From Agreia sp. COWG (GTDB lineage Bacteria > Actinomycetota > Actinomycetes > Actinomycetales > Microbacteriaceae): a DNA stretch of 64,000 bases. The notes beneath the pieces were generated by a model, which searched no databases, was not told the origin of the DNA, and saw nothing but the letters and a program-made list of their open reading frames with translations. The DNA lies in the NCBI RefSeq assembly GCF_904528075.1, contig NZ_LR882035.1, positions 124,001 through 188,000 on the forward strand. Reading direction: 5' to 3'. The position numbers and the translations under genes are program-made. Of this stretch, positions 1 to 9,456 are shown piece after piece (position 1 is the first letter of the stretch; every line of letters starts with the position of its first letter).

Positions 1-1673
<1,673 letters not shown>

Positions 1674-1746
1674 GGTCGGCGTCGGTGGGCCGAGGTCGTC
1701 AGGCCGCCTCCTCGCTTCAGGTGACGGGTTCCGTCGTCGTGCCGAG

Positions 1747-2397
1747 CTAGTCGTCGCCCTCGAGCAGCATCCCGACCGACGTCGCGCAGGTGTCGCCGCG
1801 CCACGCCTCGACGCCCTCGCGAATCGCGAAGACGGCGATCACGAGCCCGGCGATCGCGTCGGCCCACCACCAGCCGAAGAGGCTGTTCGCGACCAGACCG
1901 AGCAGAACGGCGGCAGAGAGGTAAGTACAGATCAGGGTTTGCTTCGAGTCCGCGACGGCGGTTGCCGAGCCGAGTTCGCGACCAGCCCGGCGCTCGGCGA
2001 GTGAGAGAAAGGGCATGATCACGACGCTGAGCGCGGTGATCACGATGCCGAGCGCCGAGTGCTGCACCTGTTGCTGCCCGGCGAGGGCGACCGCCGACGA
2101 GACCATCACATAGGCGGCGAGGGCGAAGAAGGCGATCGCGATGACCCGCAGCGTGCCCTTCTCCCAGCGCTCCGGGTCTTTGCGGGTGAACTGCCAGGCC
2201 ACGGCGGCGGCCGACAGCACCTCGATGACCGAGTCGAGGCCGAAGCCGATCAGGGCCGCAGACGAGGCGATCGTGCCCGCCGTGATCGCAACGATGGCTT
2301 CGACAAGGTTGTAGGCGATGGTCGCACCGACGATCCAGCGGATGCGCCTCTGCAGAACGCGACGACGGGCATCCGGCTGCGTGATCGTGTTCGTCAT
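1747..2397 (-). CDS. Cation diffusion facilitator (CDF) family metal exporter
   Basis: A 216-residue integral membrane protein with the compact CDF core and no long cytoplasmic C-terminal domain. It begins MTNTITQPDARRR and contains the family signature around helix II, GFGLDSVIEVLSAAAVAWQF, where Asp and nearby polar residues form the transport site, and a second motif ADSKQTLICTY with the conserved Asp. I chose the ATG at 2397 because its ATGA overlaps the stop of the upstream ArsR-type gene; the longer frame to 2556 is a shadow of that regulator. The pair forms a translationally coupled two-gene operon, so the exporter very likely removes a divalent metal sensed by the regulator. The metal is inferred to be Cd, Pb or Zn from the regulator type. 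Confidence 0.85.
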   Translation of the reverse strand: MTNTITQPDARRRVLQRRIRWIVGATIAYNLVEAIVAITAGTIASSAALIGFGLDSVIEVLSAAAVAWQFTRKDPERWEKGTLRVIAIAFFALAAYVMVSSAVALAGQQQVQHSALGIVITALSVVIMPFLSLAERRAGRELGSATAVADSKQTLICTYLSAAVLLGLVANSLFGWWWADAIAGLVIAVFAIREGVEAWRGDTCATSVGMLLEGDD

Positions 2398-2732
2398 GCG
2401 CAGGTGCACCCCTCGCCGTCGCAGCAATCGGGCTCGACCACGAGCGTCACTCGCAGCAGCTCGTCGAGCGCCGCCGTGAGCTGGGTGTCGCTGAGTCGAT
2501 ACCAGGAGCGGCGCCCATCGGGCGTCGACTCGACCAGCCCGCAGCCCCTCAGGCACGCGAGCTGGTTCGACATGACCTGCCGCGAGACCCCGAGTGCGTC
2601 GGCCAGCTGCGAGGGCAAGGCCGGCGATTCACGCAGGGCCAGCAGGATGCCGGCCCTGGTCGGATCGGCGAGGGCGTGACCCAGCCGCGCGAGTGCGGCC
2701 GTGTGGCTGAGAGTTGCGGCGGCGACGGGCAT
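2394..2732 (-). CDS. cmtR: ArsR/SmtB-family metal-sensing repressor, CmtR type
   Basis: A 112-residue winged-helix repressor. The stretch ALARLGHALADPTRAGILLAL and the recognition helix VSRQVMSNQLACLRGCGLV closely resemble mycobacterial CmtR. In CmtR, Cd(II) and Pb(II) are bound by two cysteines in the DNA-binding helix (CLRGC, present here) plus a C-terminal cysteine; here the C-terminus carries EPDCCDGEGCTCA with four cysteines, giving the third ligand with cysteines to spare. Without metal the protein should repress its own operon, which includes the overlapping CDF exporter. The extra C-terminal cysteines may broaden or tighten metal binding. The assignment rests on motif similarity recalled from the family. 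Confidence 0.85.
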   Translation of the reverse strand: MPVAAATLSHTAALARLGHALADPTRAGILLALRESPALPSQLADALGVSRQVMSNQLACLRGCGLVESTPDGRRSWYRLSDTQLTAALDELLRVTLVVEPDCCDGEGCTCA

Positions 2733-2779
2733 GCGTCCGATAGTACAGACAATCCTGAATTAAGGAAACCGTGTATCGA

Positions 2780-3967
2780 CTACGAGCGAGCCGCGACGTG
2801 CTCGATGGCTGCCACGACCTCCTCGACCGCCGGAAGCGAGCGGAGTTCCTCGCCGGCGGCGCGAGCGGCCGAGCGATATCCCGGCGTCGAGGCGATCTGG
2901 GATGCGATCTCCCCGATCTCGTCAGGGGTGGCGGATGCCGCGCTCATCATGACGCCCGCCCCGACGGCCTCGACGTATCTGGCATTCGGCACCTGGTCGG
3001 CTCCCAGCGGAAAAACGATCACCGGCACGCCGGCATGCAGAGCTCCGACGATGGATCCGGACCCCCCGTGGTTCACGATGAGGTCGGCGCACTCCATGAC
3101 CTCGGCCTGCGGCACGTAGTGCTCCACCCGCACCGCGCTGGGTCCGAGGCCGGCGCGCGGTTCGATGGTTCGCGGGTCTACCCAGGGCCCCGTGGTGACC
3201 AGGATGCGGGCGGGCAGTCCGGCCACCCCCTCGAGAATGCGAGTGAACAGGTCGCCCGAGCTGGTGTTGAACTCTGTGCCGAGAGTGATGTAGACGCGCA
3301 GGGCCTCGTCGCCGGCTCGGAACCAGGCGGCGGCGGGGTGTGGCGCGGCGATCTCGGCCGGGGTGGGTCGAAGCCGCATTACGGGGCCGCCAAAGTCGGA
3401 GTCTGGACGCATCGTGGCGGTGGCGGGCACCACCGTCAGTGCTCCGTCCAACATGGTCAAGTGCGGGTCGGGTGCGAGCCCCGCTGCGAAGCGAAGCTGC
3501 TGGATCGGCACCCGGATGGAGTCCCTCCAGGTGTTGCTCGCGGTGGCGAATGCGGTCACGACGACGCACGGGATGCCGGCCTCCTCGGCGGCCGTCATCG
3601 CGCCGAAATCGAACTCGCCGCACACGAGAACGTCGGCGGACCACTCGGTCAGAAGCCCATAGACGTCGATCAATGCGCCGTAGGCCGCCTGGCCGAGGAA
3701 AACCTCCTCCACCTTCTGCAGCACCCGTTCCGCGTCGAAGGGCCTCATGGCGCCCGTGCCGGCGGTGCTCGACGGCAGCCGGATGTCGCGGGGGACGAGT
3801 CGCGTGAAGCCGGTCTGCTCGAGAACGGCTTCTCGGGCACCGATCAGTGCGGTCTGATGCCCCACGGCGGCTGCCCGGCGTGCAATCGGCAGAAGCGGCG
3901 CGAGGTGCCCCCGCCCCCGGGGAAAGGAGAAGACGATGCGCAGCTGCCGATCGGGGTGGTTCTCCAT
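2780..3967 (-). CDS. GT1/MGT-family macrolide-type glycosyltransferase
   Basis: A 395-residue GT-B glycosyltransferase of the UDP-glucuronosyltransferase/macrolide transferase type. The N-terminal half starts with RIVFSFPRGRGHLAPLLPIA, the acceptor-side glycine/His segment typical of the family. The C-terminal half holds the nucleotide-sugar signature, YVPQAEVMECADLIVNHGGS followed by a GVPVIVFPLGADQ-type loop. Family members glycosylate small hydrophobic acceptors such as macrolides, polyenes or phenolics; the acceptor here is unknown. The start at 3967 has a GGAG ten bases upstream; an in-frame ATG at 3988 is an alternative. It is divergent from a small secreted protein gene and shares with it an AGACGATCGTCT palindrome. 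Confidence 0.88.
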   Translation of the reverse strand: MENHPDRQLRIVFSFPRGRGHLAPLLPIARRAAAVGHQTALIGAREAVLEQTGFTRLVPRDIRLPSSTAGTGAMRPFDAERVLQKVEEVFLGQAAYGALIDVYGLLTEWSADVLVCGEFDFGAMTAAEEAGIPCVVVTAFATASNTWRDSIRVPIQQLRFAAGLAPDPHLTMLDGALTVVPATATMRPDSDFGGPVMRLRPTPAEIAAPHPAAAWFRAGDEALRVYITLGTEFNTSSGDLFTRILEGVAGLPARILVTTGPWVDPRTIEPRAGLGPSAVRVEHYVPQAEVMECADLIVNHGGSGSIVGALHAGVPVIVFPLGADQVPNARYVEAVGAGVMMSAASATPDEIGEIASQIASTPGYRSAARAAGEELRSLPAVEEVVAAIEHVAARS

Positions 3968-4025
3968 GTGTTCTGTGCTCCATTTCAACCGAGACGGTCA
4001 CCGGTTCGTTGATGTCATTTCTACT

Positions 4026-4037
4026 AGACGATCGTCT
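4026..4037. promoter_or_regulatory. Palindromic operator AGACGATCGTCT (site 1)
   Basis: A perfect 12-bp palindrome in the divergent promoter region between the glycosyltransferase (59 nt from its start) and the secreted protein gene (84 nt from its start), flanked by CATTTC and GAAATG arms offset by one base. It matches the core repeated at 5844, 56712 and 57989. Confidence 0.7.
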
Positions 4038-4120
4038 GATGAAATGCCTATCATCATCATGTCGCTCTCAGTGACAACCCGTCGACCCGACATTCCCCAA
4101 CAAACAAACGAGGAGTCCCC

Positions 4121-4612
4121 ATGTCCCCGACCTCACAGATCGCATCCTCGCGCAGGGTCGCCATTGCGACCCGTGTGGCCCTCGCCTGCGGCCTGACGGC
4201 GGCAGCCATCGTCGTTCCCACTCAGGCGCAGGCCGCCCCCGCTTCGACAACGCAGGCCGTTGTGCTCTCTGCGCCAGCGTCCGTGCCATTCACGATCAAG
4301 ACCTATGGTGGCCCCGACAAGAAGTCTTTCAACGGAATCCGTTTCGCCGGAACGGCTACTCCGGGATCTCTCGTGGTGGTCTATTACGACGCTCCGGGAA
4401 CGCCGTCAGGGGCCCTGAAGGGTTATCACATCGCCAACACCGACGGCGGCGACGTCAGCGCCAGCGGCAACTTCTCCTTCACCGCAACGTTCCCCGATCT
4501 GCCTGCCGGTGCCACCACACTTCGCTACCACGCTCGCCTCGTCGACCCGGGCGAATTCACGGTGATCGGTCGGCTGAACGGCGTTCGCTCGCTGACCGCC
4601 GGCGAGCAGTAG
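4121..4612 (+). CDS. Small secreted protein of unknown function
   Basis: A 163-residue protein with a clear Sec signal peptide: a basic N-region with Arg-Arg, a hydrophobic run ending in PTQAQAAPA, and a likely cleavage after AQA. The mature part is about 120 residues, beta-rich in appearance and without cysteines, containing a glycine/proline-rich strand-turn pattern (for example FAGTATPGSLVVVYYD). It resembles small immunoglobulin-like or carbohydrate-contacting secreted domains, but I recognise no family. An AACAAACGAGGAG ribosome-binding region precedes the ATG. It is controlled from the same divergent promoter region as the glycosyltransferase and carries the shared palindromic operator. 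It is followed by a strong bidirectional terminator. Confidence 0.75.
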   Translation: MSPTSQIASSRRVAIATRVALACGLTAAAIVVPTQAQAAPASTTQAVVLSAPASVPFTIKTYGGPDKKSFNGIRFAGTATPGSLVVVYYDAPGTPSGALKGYHIANTDGGDVSASGNFSFTATFPDLPAGATTLRYHARLVDPGEFTVIGRLNGVRSLTAGEQ

Positions 4613-4659
4613 CCATCCTGCTTCACGAAGCGCTATCCACCACCGGGTAGTGCAGAAAG

Positions 4660-4707
4660 AGGTGGCACTCTGACGACGGGCCAACGCCTGTCGTCAGAGT
4701 GCCACCT
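4660..4707. terminator. Bidirectional terminator hairpin, 18-bp perfect stem
   Basis: Perfect inverted repeat 4660-4677 / 4690-4707 (AGGTGGCACTCTGACGAC and its complement) with a 12-nt loop, between two convergent genes. No long T run follows, as is common in high-GC actinobacteria. Confidence 0.8.
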
Positions 4708-4719
4708 ATCGGCCTGTGC

Positions 4720-5607
4720 TCAGCAGGAGCTCATGGAGTCTGTGAGTGTCGGACGGGTGGGTGCAGGGCAGATGAACTGCGTGTATCGAGAATCGTCGTC
4801 GACGTATCTCTTCAGGAACGCCACCATCGAAGAGATGATGTCGGAGTTGTAGGACTTGGGCGTCTCGTGCGTGGCGCCGGCGATCTCTACGTATTCACGA
4901 GGGGTCGTGGCGGGCAGCCCGTTGTAGAACGGTTTGCCCTGATTCGCCGGCACGGATGTCGCATCAGCGGTGCCCGAGACGATCAGCGTGGGTGTCGTGA
5001 TCGTCGACACGGGTGCCGTTCTGGTGCCCGCCGCATCCAGGTAGTAGGGGGCCAGGCCGATTGCAGCCTTGAAGTCGTGGTTCTCAGCGACTGCTCCCAA
5101 GGTCCCTCCTCCGCCAAGCGAGAACCCGGCCAGAGCGATACGAGTGGGATCGAGACGACCCTGGATGGATGGGTCCTGCTTGAGATACTCGGCCGCCGCC
5201 AGAATCTCTTTGGTTCGTGCGTCGGAGAGATCGAAGGGATCAGATGTGTCGATAGTGAAGACGATGAAGCCATGCGAAGCCAGATAGGGGCCGTACCAGC
5301 TGATTGCGTCTTGCTTGTTCGAATAGCCCGGCGTCACAACAACGGCACCGACCGTCGCGCCCTGGGTGTCGGTCGGGTAGTAGATCGTTCCCCCTCCGAA
5401 ACCCTGCACCTGGGTGGGTGCGACACTGCTCGTCTGCACCGCTTCGGGACCGAGTTCGGAGATGGAGGTCGCCGTCGGATCAGCATCCCGCTGATACGAG
5501 CCGTTGTCTGTCAAAACCGGAAGGTGCAGGCAGGTGGCTGCGACCATCGTCGCGAGTGCGAGTACGGCCGATTGGGAACCGCGCTGGAAGATTCGAGGCA
5601 TGGTCAT
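4720..5607 (-). CDS. Secreted cutinase-type polyester hydrolase (PET-hydrolase-like alpha/beta hydrolase)
   Basis: A 295-residue secreted hydrolase that aligns by eye along its length with Thermobifida cutinases such as TfCut2. Shared features are GFGGGTIYYP, TPGY (oxyanion-hole Tyr95), ASHGFIVFTIDT, the nucleophile elbow GFSLGGGG (Ser163), PTLIVSGTADAT (Asp215), the KPFYNGLP stretch, GATHETP (His247), and YTQFICP with a terminal Cys that gives the conserved C-terminal disulfide (Cys280-Cys295). Differences at the active site: the elbow is GFSLG rather than GHSMG, and the usual substrate-clamping Trp of TPW is Tyr188 (APYYL). The Ser-Asp spacing is six residues longer than in TfCut2. The start is the ATG at 5607, which shares its A with the TGA of an upstream small ORF (TGATG), implying translational coupling. 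It probably hydrolyses cutin or other aliphatic polyesters outside the cell. Confidence 0.88.
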   Translation of the reverse strand: MTMPRIFQRGSQSAVLALATMVAATCLHLPVLTDNGSYQRDADPTATSISELGPEAVQTSSVAPTQVQGFGGGTIYYPTDTQGATVGAVVVTPGYSNKQDAISWYGPYLASHGFIVFTIDTSDPFDLSDARTKEILAAAEYLKQDPSIQGRLDPTRIALAGFSLGGGGTLGAVAENHDFKAAIGLAPYYLDAAGTRTAPVSTITTPTLIVSGTADATSVPANQGKPFYNGLPATTPREYVEIAGATHETPKSYNSDIISSMVAFLKRYVDDDSRYTQFICPAPTRPTLTDSMSSC

Positions 5608-5729
5608 CACTTCTGGTACCCCGATTGTGCTTGCGCGGCCATCGGGGCACCGAGCGCTAAGCCCACGCTTCCCAGGACGACAACGGCGACCGTGACCGCT
5701 TTGCGGGTCATGTTCTCGATTTTTCGCAT
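5607..5729 (-). CDS. 40-residue putative secreted peptide coupled to the polyester hydrolase
   Basis: A small ORF that begins at an ATG preceded at nine bases by GGAGGG, the best ribosome-binding site of the locus. It starts MRKIENMTRKAVTVAVVVLG, continues with a hydrophobic core and a cleavage-like GAPMAAQAQSGYQK end, so the translation product is almost nothing but a signal peptide. Its TGA overlaps the ATG of the hydrolase by one base. It could be a translated leader that sets hydrolase translation, a tiny secreted peptide, or the residue of an older hydrolase N-terminus: its AQSGYQ end resembles the mature N-terminus of cutinases (xxPYxRG). The hydrolase has its own second signal peptide. 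Confidence 0.6.
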   Translation of the reverse strand: MRKIENMTRKAVTVAVVVLGSVGLALGAPMAAQAQSGYQK

Positions 5730-5770
5730 ACTACAGAGCCCTCCATATCTTTGATCGACTAGCTTTCGCT

Positions 5771-5779
5771 AGACGATCG
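5771..5779. promoter_or_regulatory. Partial operator AGACGATCG (half-plus-centre of the palindrome)
   Basis: AGACGATCG followed by CA rather than the completing CT, 42 bp upstream of the small ORF that leads the hydrolase. It lies 73 bp from the fuller site at 5844, so a degenerate second copy of the same operator in this divergent region is likely. Confidence 0.45.
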
Positions 5780-5843
5780 CATATTAAGAATGTCAAGACA
5801 TCATTGTTTGCAACTTTGTCAGGACATTCTGAGTAATGCCGCT

Positions 5844-5855
5844 ATACGATCGTCT
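5844..5855. promoter_or_regulatory. Operator-like ATACGATCGTCT (site 2)
   Basis: One mismatch from the AGACGATCGTCT palindrome, in the divergent region between the hydrolase unit and the GH15 gene. Confidence 0.55.
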
Positions 5856-6017
5856 GGGAAGGGTTGCTTCGGCGCTTTTCTGGATAACCGTGATCACCCG
5901 ACCAGCCATCACAGAACCCGAGGTAACCATGTCTTCGTTCAAACCCGGCTTGCGCAGCTTTCCAAGCGGAAGATTTCTACCAGCCGAGCAACCCGGTCGC
6001 GCTGGGACCGTGCTCGC

Positions 6018-7847
6018 ATGAGCCTCGACATCGAAGATTACGCACTCATCAGTGACTGCCACTCGGCTGCTCTCGTAGGAAAAGACGGCAGTATCGATTG
6101 GCTCTGCCTCCCTCGATACGACTCGCAGTCACTCTTCGGTGCCCTGCTGGGCGACGTGGAGCACGGACGGTGGATCATCTCCCCTTCAGACACCCAAGCC
6201 ACATCGACCCGCAGTTACGACGGCGACACCTTCATTCTCGTCACCACCTGGACTACCTCGACAGGAGTTGCGGAGGTCATCGATTTCATGCCGCACGGGG
6301 GCAGTCGAGCCGACGTTATTCGAATCGTTCGAGGAATCTCAGGGCGCGTCGAGATGGTCGAGGAGCTCGTGATCCGGTTCGGCTATGCAACCGCCGTTCC
6401 ATGGGTTCGGCAATCGCACGACGACGAACGCTCCGAGTTGTTGGCGATCGCGGGACCGGACGCATTAGTTCGTCGAGGTCCGTGGCTCACGGCGAGCGAC
6501 AATCGGCATCATGGCACGTACGTGGTCAGCCAGGGAACGCAGATCGATATCTCACTTACCTGGTACCCCTCGCATCGCGAACCCCCGAAGTCACTAGACC
6601 ATAACGAGAGCCTCGCGGAGACGAGATCATGGTGGTGCACGTGGTCGAAGTCGATCGTGCACGACGGACCATACTCTGCAGCTGTAATGCGTTCGCTTCT
6701 CGTACTGCGCGCACTCACCAACGAGGAAACGGGCGGAATTGTTGCAGCCGCGACAACCTCGCTCCCTGAGGAGGCTGGGGGCGAGCGCAACTGGGACTAC
6801 CGCTACGTATGGCTTCGTGATGCGTCTCTGACGCTTCAGGTTCTGCTCTCTCACGGCTTCGCGGCAGGGGCGTTGAACTGGCGTAACTGGTTGCTGAGGG
6901 CAATCGCGGGCGACCCGGCAGATGTACAGATCATGTATGGGATCGGCGGCGAGAGGCAATTGCCTGAACAGGTGATCGAGAGCCTGCCCGGATACCGAGG
7001 AGCCCAACCTGTTCGCGTCGGCAACGGTGCAGCCTTGCAATATCAGGCTGATGTGATCGGGGAGGTCATGATGGCCCTCCATGAGGCGCGGGTGGTCTGC
7101 CCACACGAACCCGACTGCAGCTGGCCTCTCCAACGCGCACTGATGAAGTTCGTCGGTGCGAACGCGCAGCGACCCGATAACGGCATCTGGGAGGTTCGGG
7201 GCGAGCTCCGTCACTTCACTCATTCACGGGTGATGATCTGGGTTGCCCTCGACCGCGCGATCCGGGCCGTTCGGGAGTTCGGCCTCGACGGTCCTGTGGA
7301 ACTGTGGGAGGAGAAACGAGAAGAAGTGCGCGCGGAGATCGAGACCTACGGCTGGAATGCCGAACGGGGTACCTATACGCAGTATTACGGAAGCACCGAG
7401 GTCGACGCCTCCCTGCTTCTGCTGCCGCAGAGCGGCTTCTGTGCGCCCACCGACCCACGCATGCTCGGCACCGTCGCCGCCATTGAGAGCGATTTGATGA
7501 GCGACGGGCTCTTGATGCGTTATCGAACGGAAACCGAGGTCGACGGGCTGGCCGGCGGTGAGCATCCTTTTCTTGCCTGCTCGTTCTGGCTCGTCGAGCA
7601 GTGGGCGGGTTCGGGCAGGGTAAACGACGCGGTCACGCTGATGGATCGGCTGGTTTCGTTCACGAACGACGTGGGGCTGCTGTCCGAAGAGTACGACCCG
7701 GCGACCGGTCGCCAGATGGGCAACACCCCGCAGGCTCTTTCCCACCTGGCGCTTGTCCGGGCCGCAGACGCGATCGCTCGGCACTCGTCTGCCGCGACAG
7801 AAGAGACGCCGAGCGAGTCTAAGAGGGGGTCGGTCGCCCTCGATTGA
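6018..7847 (+). CDS. GH15-family glycoside hydrolase (glucoamylase/trehalase type)
   Basis: A 609-residue cytoplasmic enzyme with no signal peptide. It opens with the classic GH15 N-terminus SLDIEDYALISDCHSAALVG and SIDWLCLPRYDS, followed by a beta-sandwich domain. The (alpha/alpha)6 catalytic domain starts near residue 230, with ERNWDYRYVWLRDASLTLQ as the substrate-binding and general-acid region and LLSEEYDPATGRQMGNTPQA carrying the catalytic base. Bacterial proteins of this layout hydrolyse alpha-1,4-glucans or trehalose. I chose the ATG at 6018 because family members start exactly there; the open frame back to 5790 crosses the promoter and an operator-like site. The gene is divergent from the polyester hydrolase. 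Confidence 0.9.
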   Translation: MSLDIEDYALISDCHSAALVGKDGSIDWLCLPRYDSQSLFGALLGDVEHGRWIISPSDTQATSTRSYDGDTFILVTTWTTSTGVAEVIDFMPHGGSRADVIRIVRGISGRVEMVEELVIRFGYATAVPWVRQSHDDERSELLAIAGPDALVRRGPWLTASDNRHHGTYVVSQGTQIDISLTWYPSHREPPKSLDHNESLAETRSWWCTWSKSIVHDGPYSAAVMRSLLVLRALTNEETGGIVAAATTSLPEEAGGERNWDYRYVWLRDASLTLQVLLSHGFAAGALNWRNWLLRAIAGDPADVQIMYGIGGERQLPEQVIESLPGYRGAQPVRVGNGAALQYQADVIGEVMMALHEARVVCPHEPDCSWPLQRALMKFVGANAQRPDNGIWEVRGELRHFTHSRVMIWVALDRAIRAVREFGLDGPVELWEEKREEVRAEIETYGWNAERGTYTQYYGSTEVDASLLLLPQSGFCAPTDPRMLGTVAAIESDLMSDGLLMRYRTETEVDGLAGGEHPFLACSFWLVEQWAGSGRVNDAVTLMDRLVSFTNDVGLLSEEYDPATGRQMGNTPQALSHLALVRAADAIARHSSAATEETPSESKRGSVALD

Positions 7848-7915
7848 GGTGTTCGTTCAGCTCGGTCGAGAGGATGTCGAGCGCCGCGGCGAGATCAACG
7901 AGCTCGACGTCGATT

Positions 7916-8377
7916 TCATGGCACGTCGAGCGATTTGATGTCCCCCACGTCGACGCCGCGCCCGCACTCCTGGCAGCGCACGTCAGCGACGAAGGGGTGG
8001 CCACACGTCACATGCATGATCGTCCGGCGGGTCAGCTCTGGTGCGCCGTAGCGATCTCCCCACCGTTTGAGTACGAGGATCACCTGGGCCAGGTCGCGCC
8101 CCTTCTCGGTCAGCTCGTAGCCACGTGAACGCCCCCCGTCGCCGTCAGGGACAGGCTGCACGATGCCTTCCTCTGTCAGCCGCCGAAGTCGACCCGCCAG
8201 AACATCCCGAGGCGTTCCGAGCAGGCGCACCATCTCCGTGTACCGGTGCGCCCCGAGGGCCAGCACCCTGACGATGTGCAGCGACCAACGGTCACTGACC
8301 GCGTCCAGCCCGGCACTCAGCGCATCCTTGGGTTTGTTTTTCAAACCGTTTTCGGTACTATCACTTTGGTTTGGCAT
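7916..8377 (-). CDS. HxlR-family transcriptional regulator with C-terminal cysteine motif
   Basis: A 153-residue winged-helix regulator. The HxlR core runs from DALSAGLDAVSDRWSLHIVR through YTEMVRLLGTPRDVLAGRLR to a wing with GGRSRGYELTEKG. Beyond the usual domain there is a C-terminal extension HVTCGHPFVADVRCQECGRG with three cysteines and a histidine that could bind Zn or act as a redox switch. The gene is divergent from a membrane protein gene; two copies of GGTTTG-N5-CAAACC sit over and just inside its 5' end, so it probably represses itself and its neighbour. Confidence 0.85.
   Translation of the reverse strand: MPNQSDSTENGLKNKPKDALSAGLDAVSDRWSLHIVRVLALGAHRYTEMVRLLGTPRDVLAGRLRRLTEEGIVQPVPDGDGGRSRGYELTEKGRDLAQVILVLKRWGDRYGAPELTRRTIMHVTCGHPFVADVRCQECGRGVDVGDIKSLDVP
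8331..8347. promoter_or_regulatory. GGTTTG-N5-CAAACC operator, copy 1
   Basis: Perfect inverted repeat with a five-T spacer, inside the first codons of the HxlR gene. It repeats 37 bp away with identical arms and spacer length. Confidence 0.75.
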
Positions 8378-8384
8378 TCAAACC
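8368..8384. promoter_or_regulatory. GGTTTG-N5-CAAACC operator, copy 2
   Basis: Perfect inverted repeat whose spacer GCATT contains the HxlR start codon; it lies 20 bp upstream of the divergent membrane-protein start. Likely the HxlR binding site. Confidence 0.75.
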
Positions 8385-8403
8385 ACAATACGTGGAGGAC
8401 GAC

Positions 8404-9456
8404 ATGAGTGAAAACCCCCCGGAGGCCATCTCGACCCGGACGGTCCATAGTGCGTGGATCGCACCCACTCTGACGGCGTTGCTGATCGGGATGGTGTTCG
8501 TCGCCGTCTATGTGGGCCTCCAGCGCGCCCCGGAGCCAGACAGCATTCCCGTCGCCGTCGTTGGATCGAGCCTGCAACACCAGGTCGCGGCAGGGCTGGG
8601 TGATCGTGTCGACGTGACCGAGGTGGACTCCGTCGGGGCCGGACGTCGCCTCGTCCAAGACGGAACCACCGTGGGCGTTCTGGCCGTCGACGCCGCTGGG
8701 ACCGTTCAGCTCGACTATGCCAGCGCGGCAGGCCTGAGCGAGTCCGGCGCTGTCCGTGCCATGACACAAGGTTTCGCCAAGGCCGCCCACCTGAAGGTCA
8801 GAGAGTCAGACACCGTGCCCCTCGTAAGGTACGACAGCCTCGGCTTGGTGAGCTTCTACGTGATCTTCGGCGTCACGCTGTCGTCATTCATCCTCGCGCA
8901 GGCGCTGAGCGGCAACGCCGCGCGCGTGCGCCTCCGGCACCGGCTCCTGATCATGGTCGGATTCGCGGTGCTGATCGGTATCGCCGCCGCCGTGATCGCC
9001 GGACCGGTCTACGGTGCTGTCAAGGTTCCGTTCCCGGCCCTCGCGGGCGTCTTGGTACTGCTCTCGGCCGCCAGCGCGTTCGGCACGAAAGCGCTGGTGA
9101 CGTGGCTCGGATCGGCCGGCGTCGGCATCGCGGTCCTGCTGCTCACGGTCGCCGGCAACGCGACGAGCGGCGCATCGATCGGATTCAACCTGCTGCCGAA
9201 GTGGGCGCAGCTCCTTTCCGACGTCCTCCCGCAGGGTGCTGCCGTCCGTGCGCTGCAATCGGCGGGGTACTTCGACGGAAGCGCGGTCTGGCAGTCCGTC
9301 GCCGTACTAGCCTGCTGGGCAGTAATCGGGTTCGGCCTCGTCGTCGCCCACGGCGAGCGAACGGCTCGAAATCGTCGTCGTAGCGATCGGTCCGGGCATC
9401 CGGCGCACCTCGCCGCCATCGCCCGACGGACCGCGGCGCCTGCATGGGTGCGCTAA
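8404..9456 (+). CDS. Multi-pass membrane protein, YhgE/Pip or ABC-2 permease-like
   Basis: A 350-residue protein: one N-terminal helix (IAPTLTALLIGMVFVAVYVG), an external domain of about 120 residues (AVVGSSLQHQVAAGLGDRVD and on), then about five helices from residue 150 to 320 and a basic C-terminal tail. This layout (single helix, external domain, helical bundle) matches ABC-2-like or YhgE/Pip-like export proteins that often sit next to HxlR or TetR regulators and handle toxic small molecules. No ATPase gene is adjacent, so the partner, if any, is elsewhere. GGAGG seven bases before the ATG at 8404 decides the start. Confidence 0.65.
   Translation: MSENPPEAISTRTVHSAWIAPTLTALLIGMVFVAVYVGLQRAPEPDSIPVAVVGSSLQHQVAAGLGDRVDVTEVDSVGAGRRLVQDGTTVGVLAVDAAGTVQLDYASAAGLSESGAVRAMTQGFAKAAHLKVRESDTVPLVRYDSLGLVSFYVIFGVTLSSFILAQALSGNAARVRLRHRLLIMVGFAVLIGIAAAVIAGPVYGAVKVPFPALAGVLVLLSAASAFGTKALVTWLGSAGVGIAVLLLTVAGNATSGASIGFNLLPKWAQLLSDVLPQGAAVRALQSAGYFDGSAVWQSVAVLACWAVIGFGLVVAHGERTARNRRRSDRSGHPAHLAAIARRTAAPAWVR

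Noticed and set aside
5790..6017. In-frame 5' extension of the GH15 gene
   Set aside because: The extension is cysteine/histidine-rich and unlike the family; GH15 proteins begin at the ATG at 6018, and the extension overlaps an operator-like site.
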